Source of the DNA: UBA8687 sp964564655
GTDB taxonomy: Bacteria; Nitrospinota; Nitrospinia; Nitrospinales; VA-1
Assembly: GCA_964564655.1 (NCBI GenBank)
Contig: CAZMBO010000051.1
Span: 1 to 12,001, forward strand
Reading direction: 5' to 3'
Length of the DNA stretch: 12,001 bases
Positions 8,612-12,001 of this stretch are shown here, in pieces; positions within the stretch are counted from its first letter, which is position 1, and each line of letters opens with the position of its first letter. A program made the translations under genes and the position numbers. The notes beneath the pieces are model-generated. The model was not told the origin of the DNA. It ran no database searches and was given only the letters and a program-made list of their open reading frames with translations.

Positions 8612-8914
8612 TTAGGAATTTTGCAGTAAGTTTTTAAGGATACCTTCTGCAATATCTCTGCTATCAACATTATACCCATTTTTAATTTTAGCTTTGACAC
8701 GTGCCACTTCGTTTGCACGGACATTGCGAGCGCTGTTGATTACTTCATTTGCAAATTGAGCATCTCTATTACTGCGTGAAGAATCTTTGATTTGTTCGCT
8801 CCTAGTTCCGGATGTCTCACCTTCGCTTTTTGCAATGGACGCTTTATCACCAACCTTAACCTGGCCTTGAATAGTTTTATTTTTGACGAGAAATTGGTTT
8901 CCTGATATTTCCAT
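8612..8914 (-). CDS. flgM: FlgM, anti-sigma-28 factor
   Basis: This 100-residue protein is the negative regulator of flagellin-class genes. FlgM binds and inhibits sigma-28 (FliA) until the hook-basal body is complete and then leaves through the flagellar export channel. The diagnostic part is the C-terminal sigma-binding region: RVKAKIKNGYNVDSRDIAEG (72-91) followed by ILKNLLQNS, preceded by a helix at about 52-70. The first 50 residues are low in hydrophobics and rich in Ser, Lys, Gln and Gly. This agrees with the disordered N-terminus of the family, which acts as the export signal. The length is normal. No other flagellar gene is visible, so it is not in the flgA-flgM-flgN type cluster. 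A near-consensus sigma-28 promoter about 95 bases upstream strongly supports the call. No good Shine-Dalgarno is seen before the ATG at 8914. Confidence 0.9.
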   Translation of the reverse strand: MEISGNQFLVKNKTIQGQVKVGDKASIAKSEGETSGTRSEQIKDSSRSNRDAQFANEVINSARNVRANEVARVKAKIKNGYNVDSRDIAEGILKNLLQNS

Positions 8915-9007
8915 GCTACTAATATTAACTCTTTGTTTTATAAGTCGGATGATTGCTTAAGGCTCGTTCTTTTATCTCTCCAAGGATGAACTTTGCCTTC
9001 AAATAAT

Positions 9008-9034
9008 TTATCGGTATTAGATCCAGATACTTTA
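9008..9034 (-). promoter_or_regulatory. sigma-28 (FliA) promoter upstream of flgM
   Basis: On the minus strand TAAAGTAT (9034-9027) and ACCGATAA (9015-9008) are separated by exactly 11 bases. The sigma-28 consensus is TAAAGTTT, 11 bases, GCCGATAA, so 14 of 16 specified bases match and the spacing is exact. Transcription would start near 9000, about 85 bases before the flgM ATG. Having FlgM under its own target sigma factor gives a negative feedback loop, as is known for flgM in enteric bacteria. Confidence 0.85.
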
Positions 9035-9126
9035 ACTGAAAAGCGTAACAAATTATTTCTTTTGAGGTTGCACCCCTATAAAATAATGGGTCGCTTTCAA
9101 AGTGTCAAGTCGGCTTGGAGATATTG

Positions 9127-9157
9127 TAGGTTTTATAGGTAGGGTTTAGCAAACCTA
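9127..9157. repeat. short inverted repeat in Nudix leader
   Basis: TAGGTTT (9127-9133) pairs perfectly with AAACCTA (9151-9157) across 17 bases. A second, imperfect copy, TAGGGTTT (9140-9147), can pair with the same right arm around a three-base loop with one bulged G. The two left arms compete for one right arm. This could be an operator or an alternative RNA structure ahead of the Nudix gene, or chance in AT-rich DNA. Confidence 0.3.
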
Positions 9158-9221
9158 TTAATGATAATTTTATTCAATAAACCAACTATTTAGCATGACA
9201 TCTTATATCCTGTAAATTAAC

Positions 9222-9644
9222 ATGGCCTTTAAGAATCCATTTCCTACTGTAGATATTATCATAGAGAATATGGCAGGGATTGTCCTTATTGAAAGGGCAA
9301 ACCCACCATTTGGGTGGGCGATTCCAGGAGGATTTGTGGATTACGGCGAATCTTTGGAAGATGCCGCCCGGCGGGAAGCACTCGAGGAAACGGGGTTAAG
9401 TATAGAGTTATTGTGCCAGTTCCATACATATTCTGACCCATCTAGGGATACTCGCCAGCACAATATTTCTACAGTTTTTATTGCCAAAGCCGATGGAATT
9501 CCAAAAGCTGGTTCAGATGCAAAACAAGTTCGGGTATTTATCACTCCGCCTCAACCTTTGGTGTTTGACCATGCCAAAATACTGGGGGATTATTTTCAAT
9601 GGTTAAAAAATGGAAGATCTGAAAGAATTCAGATCAAACCTTAA
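9222..9644 (+). CDS. Nudix hydrolase, ADP-ribose pyrophosphatase-like
   Basis: This 140-residue protein has a complete Nudix box, G37-x5-E43-x7-R51-E-A-x-E55-E56-x-G58-L, which binds the divalent metal and cleaves nucleoside diphosphates linked to another group. Before it comes the usual GWAIPGGFVDYGES strand-loop; after it comes YSDPSRDTRQHNIS (70-83). The SDPxRDxRxH segment, with a proline about 14 residues past the box, resembles ADP-ribose pyrophosphatases more than MutT-type enzymes. Substrate assignment is therefore ADP-ribose or a similar dinucleotide, as an inference. It looks complete, cytoplasmic and of normal length. The next gene starts 13 bases after its stop, suggesting co-transcription. 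No Shine-Dalgarno is visible before the ATG at 9222. Confidence 0.9.
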   Translation: MAFKNPFPTVDIIIENMAGIVLIERANPPFGWAIPGGFVDYGESLEDAARREALEETGLSIELLCQFHTYSDPSRDTRQHNISTVFIAKADGIPKAGSDAKQVRVFITPPQPLVFDHAKILGDYFQWLKNGRSERIQIKP

Positions 9645-9657
9645 GATATTTAATGAA

Positions 9658-10473
9658 ATGAAGAGATCATTTCTTAAAAATTTATCTATTTTAATTTTGG
9701 GTGTTTGCCTAGTTCTAATAAAAACGGACACCAGTGANNNNNNNNNNNNNNNNNNNNNNNNNNNNNNNNNNNNNNNNNNNNNNNNNNNNNNNNNNNNNNN
9801 NNNNNNNNNNNNNNNNNNNNNNNNNNNNNNNNNNNNNGCCCCTATTATAATTGGTTCCCATTTTGACACGCGTCCTTTTGCGGATCAGGAAATAGAACTA
9901 GAAAAAAAAAATAAGCCCATACTCGGCGCGAATGACGGCGGTTCCTCTACAGCTGTCTTATTGGGCCTGGCACATTTTTTTTTCCAACATCCAGCCCCAA
10001 GGCCCATTCACCTGGTGTTTTTTGATGGCGAAGATTATGGAACCAATGGTTCTGGGTTAAATTTACTAGGTTCGACACACTATGCTCAAAGTCTCCTGGA
10101 AACGGATCGACGATCCTGGCCTTATTGGGTATTAATTCTCGATATGATTGGAGACAAGGACCTGCAGATTTTTAAAGAGACATACTCTTTGAAAGGAAGC
10201 GGTCGTTTTCTTGATCAGATATATTCTATCGCTGAAAAACAAAAAGTATCATCTTTTAAACCACAGTCAAAATTTACCATTTTGGACGATCACTATCCAT
10301 TCTACAAAATGGGCATTCCCGCTACACTCTTGATCGATTTCGACTATCCTTACTGGCATACTCAAGAAGATACTTTGGATAAATGTTCGCCAGAAAGTAT
10401 GTTCTCTGTATTTTCTGTGGTGATAGAAACGATTAGTAGCTTTAAGTCGGTGTTAGTGAGTGGAAGGAAGTGA
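9658..10473 (+). CDS. glutaminyl-peptide cyclotransferase-like M28 protein, split by gap
   Basis: The part after the gap is a clear M28-fold, glutaminyl-cyclotransferase-like enzyme. Residues below are numbered from 9610 with the N run counted. H84 lies in GSHFDT, D109 in GANDGGSS, E141-D142 in FFDGEDYG, D178 in LDMIGD, D227 in LDDHYPF and H250 in YPYWHTQEDT. These line up with human QC Zn ligands D159, E202 and H330 and catalytic E201, D248 and D305; the second acidic ligand is Asp (D142) instead of Glu. The family forms N-terminal pyroglutamate from glutamine. I prefer the ATG at 9658, because it starts MKRSFLKNLSILILGVCLVL, a signal-peptide-like helix. An ATG at 9610 would add 16 residues inside the Nudix gene. 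The N run hides the region between signal peptide and first motif, normally about 80-100 residues, so the true gap is probably longer than 100 bases. That both halves belong to one gene is an inference. The 3' end overlaps the convergent protease by 21 bases. Confidence 0.82.
   Translation: MKRSFLKNLSILILGVCLVLIKTDTSXXXXXXXXXXXXXXXXXXXXXXXXXXXXXXXXXXAPIIIGSHFDTRPFADQEIELEKKNKPILGANDGGSSTAVLLGLAHFFFQHPAPRPIHLVFFDGEDYGTNGSGLNLLGSTHYAQSLLETDRRSWPYWVLILDMIGDKDLQIFKETYSLKGSGRFLDQIYSIAEKQKVSSFKPQSKFTILDDHYPFYKMGIPATLLIDFDYPYWHTQEDTLDKCSPESMFSVFSVVIETISSFKSVLVSGRK
9738..9837. other. assembly gap, 100 N
   Basis: A second run of exactly 100 N, inside the cyclotransferase-like gene. The length is a placeholder, so the in-frame join it gives is a one-in-three coincidence and residue numbers downstream of it are nominal. 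Confidence 0.97.
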
Positions 10474-11820
10474 GAATAATTTTTTCTTGGCATTATCGTT
10501 GAGAGGATCCATCTCGAGAATGGTTTTTAATTCCTTTTCAGCTTTTTTATATTCCTTTTTTCCAAGATGAATTTCGTAAAGTTTCCAGTGCATGGAAAGA
10601 AAATCTAGGCCCATTTCTACAGAACGTTCGTAAGATTTTTGAGCTTCTCCAAAACGATTCATGGCGAATTGGGAGTTACCCAAGTTAAAATATGCAATGG
10701 CAAACTCTGGGTTCAAAGCCAATGTCTTTTTTAAATGTGGGATGGCTTTTTCCGGTTGGCCAAGTTTATTCAATACGGCTCCTAAATTAGAAAGAGCTTG
10801 TATAAAATTAGGATAGGCTTTAATTGCTTTTTCAAACAGGTTCTTTGCATCCTCAATTTTTCCTGAACGAAAATAGTATCCTCCAAGATTGGACAAGGCT
10901 TCGGGAAAGTTTGGTTGCAATTTAATCGTTTTTTCATAGTGCCGGATGGCCTCATCTTCCATCCCGAGGTCGCGATAAGCAGCGGCAAGGTCGTAATGGG
11001 CGAGGGTAAAATTGGGGTCCTGAGCCAGAACCTTTTCAAACTCATCTATCGCCTTATTGGGGTTTCCTAATCCATTAAGATAAAAATTACCGCGATAATA
11101 CATGGCTTCTTTAGAGTTTTTATCTTGGTGCAAAAGCTCCCTGAAGCTGAATGTTGTTGTTTTTTTTAGAAAAGGTTTAATATGCTCAATAGGAATGGCA
11201 AGGTTAATGGATCTGCCTTCGATAGTGGCAATTCCCACAACTTTGTTGTTTCGATCAACCAAAGGCCCGCCACTAAATCCAGGACCAAATGCTGTAGTTG
11301 TGTAAATAAAGGGTATGCTGGGCAAAGCTTGAGGGTGCAAACCTAAGACAAAGCCGTAAGTTTGGGCAACGATGCCTTCTATACTTCCATTATTTTCTTT
11401 TACGTTTTCAGATAAATATCCTAAGGCACTGGTATAATCGTAATCATGGAGACTAGAAGACTCGCCTAGTTCCAGGGTTGAGTATGAACCTTCTGTCAAT
11501 TTTAAAATCGCAAAATCTTTTTTTCGATCAATTTTGTAAATCCCTGTCACATTTACTTGACTACCGTTTTGGAAATAGGCTTTGACGGAGTAGGCATCAA
11601 CGAGTACATGGTAGTTTGTTATGATAGTGCCTTCGGGTTGAATTATAAAGCCAGATCCAGTTCCGACTGTTTTGCCAGTTTTGTTTTTTGCAACTAGCAA
11701 AACGACAGCGCTTTTGTTCACTTCATGTGCAATTGCTGAACTTAACCATCCCATTAAAATCAATAGGATAGAGGCAAAAACAACATTTTTCTGATTTACA
11801 AAATTCATAATTGATAACAT
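10453..11820 (-). CDS. exported trypsin-like serine protease with C-terminal TPR repeats
   Basis: This protein of about 455 residues starts with a signal peptide: a hydrophobic run at about 14-31 and possible cleavage after SSAIA. Residue numbers count from a TTG at 11823, one codon before the ATG at 11820. A DegP/HtrA-like trypsin domain follows (about 36-220) with an intact triad: H72 in TNYHVL, D103 in KKDFAILKL and S184 in GPGFSGGPLV. Where HtrA proteases carry PDZ domains, this one has six TPR repeats in exact 34-residue register, starting near 240, 274, 308, 342, 376 and 410. It is probably periplasmic, with the TPR superhelix binding partner proteins or substrates. The ATG at 11808 is an equally plausible start and gives a compact signal peptide; none of the starts has a Shine-Dalgarno. 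The substrate is unknown. Confidence 0.9.
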   Translation of the reverse strand: MLSIMNFVNQKNVVFASILLILMGWLSSAIAHEVNKSAVVLLVAKNKTGKTVGTGSGFIIQPEGTIITNYHVLVDAYSVKAYFQNGSQVNVTGIYKIDRKKDFAILKLTEGSYSTLELGESSSLHDYDYTSALGYLSENVKENNGSIEGIVAQTYGFVLGLHPQALPSIPFIYTTTAFGPGFSGGPLVDRNNKVVGIATIEGRSINLAIPIEHIKPFLKKTTTFSFRELLHQDKNSKEAMYYRGNFYLNGLGNPNKAIDEFEKVLAQDPNFTLAHYDLAAAYRDLGMEDEAIRHYEKTIKLQPNFPEALSNLGGYYFRSGKIEDAKNLFEKAIKAYPNFIQALSNLGAVLNKLGQPEKAIPHLKKTLALNPEFAIAYFNLGNSQFAMNRFGEAQKSYERSVEMGLDFLSMHWKLYEIHLGKKEYKKAEKELKTILEMDPLNDNAKKKLFSLPSTH

Positions 11821-11877
11821 CAATGGTTTAATAAATGTATCAAAATATGTAGCAGGGATTTAATTTATCAATAACAA

Positions 11878-11907
11878 ATTATAACAGATTTTTTAATAAA
11901 ATTTAAA
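11878..11907 (-). promoter_or_regulatory. candidate extended -10 promoter for the TPR protease
   Basis: On the minus strand a perfect TATAAT (11883-11878) is preceded by TGT (11886-11884), an extended -10. TTTAAA (11907-11902, four of six) lies 18 bases further upstream. Transcription would start near 11871, about 50 bases before the ATG at 11820. Confidence 0.5.
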
Positions 11908-11950
11908 AGGGTGGAATTAAGGAGTTGGCTTGAAGAACAATTAAGAAATA

Positions 11951-11977
11951 ACACGACTCAGCATTGCTGAGCCGTGT
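11951..11977 (-). terminator. hairpin, possible terminator of a gene beyond the right edge
   Basis: ACACGACTCAG (11951-11961) and CTGAGCCGTGT (11967-11977) form an 11-position stem around a 5-base loop. The single mismatch is A-C on plus-strand RNA but a G-U wobble on minus-strand RNA, so the fully paired form is the minus transcript. The following minus sequence TATTTCTT is only weakly U-rich. A minus-strand reading ending at TAA 11989-11987 would stop just before it. Confidence 0.35.
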
Positions 11978-12001
11978 GTGCGAAAATTATTTAACGTTGA
12001 A

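Larger units (their letters stand above)
8915..9221. other. 307-base divergent intergenic region
   Basis: This gap between flgM (minus) and the Nudix gene (plus) contains the sigma-28 promoter at 9008-9034. It also holds a set of short inverted repeats at 9127-9157 and an AT-rich leader before the Nudix ATG. I see no RNA gene and no convincing small ORF in it. A sigma-70-type promoter for the Nudix gene could not be picked with confidence. Confidence 0.7.

Noticed and set aside
9610..9657. ATG at 9610 as start of the cyclotransferase-like gene
   Set aside because: It would overlap the Nudix gene by 35 bases and place 16 charged residues before the signal peptide.
1..12001. Mobile element, CRISPR array, toxin-antitoxin, defence or tRNA locus
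   Set aside because: No transposase or integrase motif, no spaced repeat array, no toxin-antitoxin-like pair and no tRNA cloverleaf were recognisable on either strand.

Overview
The window is an AT-rich bacterial chromosome segment carrying mostly core and housekeeping genes. It is broken by two runs of exactly 100 N (3391-3490 and 9738-9837), which look like scaffold joins of unknown size in a draft or metagenome-type assembly. A signal-peptide protease, an FlgM anti-sigma factor and a Bat-type membrane protein point to a motile, diderm-type bacterium. The gene mix (C4 zinc-type L28, DUF1858 protein, trypsin-TPR protease, BatA/DUF58 pair) would fit Nitrospinota-like or deltaproteobacteria-like lineages. 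That placement is an impression from family resemblance, not something the window proves.

Layout. Positions 201-3214 (minus) hold a translationally coupled DUF58 vWA protein and a membrane-anchored BatA-type vWA protein. Positions 3491-5580 (minus) hold recG, whose last few codons appear lost in the first gap. Divergent from it, at 5741-7975 (plus), is a bifunctional (p)ppGpp synthetase/hydrolase. The 160 bp between the two contains candidate promoters facing each other. rpmB (7972-8163, minus) converges on the rel/spoT gene with a 4-base overlap. A small DUF1858 CxxC protein follows at 8252-8482 (plus), then flgM (8612-8914, minus). A near-consensus sigma-28 promoter lies at 9008-9034 in front of flgM. 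A Nudix hydrolase (9222-9644, plus) is followed 13 bases later by a signal-peptide-bearing glutaminyl-cyclotransferase-like M28 protein, interrupted by the second gap. Its 3' end overlaps by 21 bases with a convergent trypsin-like protease that carries six TPR repeats (10453-11820, minus) and has its own extended -10 promoter candidate. A hairpin at 11951-11977 probably terminates a minus-strand gene entering from the right edge.

How the parts relate. The recG and rel/spoT genes pair replication-fork rescue with the stringent response; both lie close together in E. coli too, but co-directionally. FlgM with its sigma-28 promoter is a self-contained piece of the flagellar checkpoint, placed away from any visible flagellar gene. 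The right end encodes two predicted exported proteins, the cyclotransferase-like enzyme and the TPR protease.

I found no mobile element, CRISPR array, RNA gene or defence locus, and no clearly new multi-gene system. The most informative observations are the flgM promoter, the face-to-face promoters between recG and rel/spoT, the Bat pair with no MoxR ATPase in view, and the two assembly gaps that distort gene ends.
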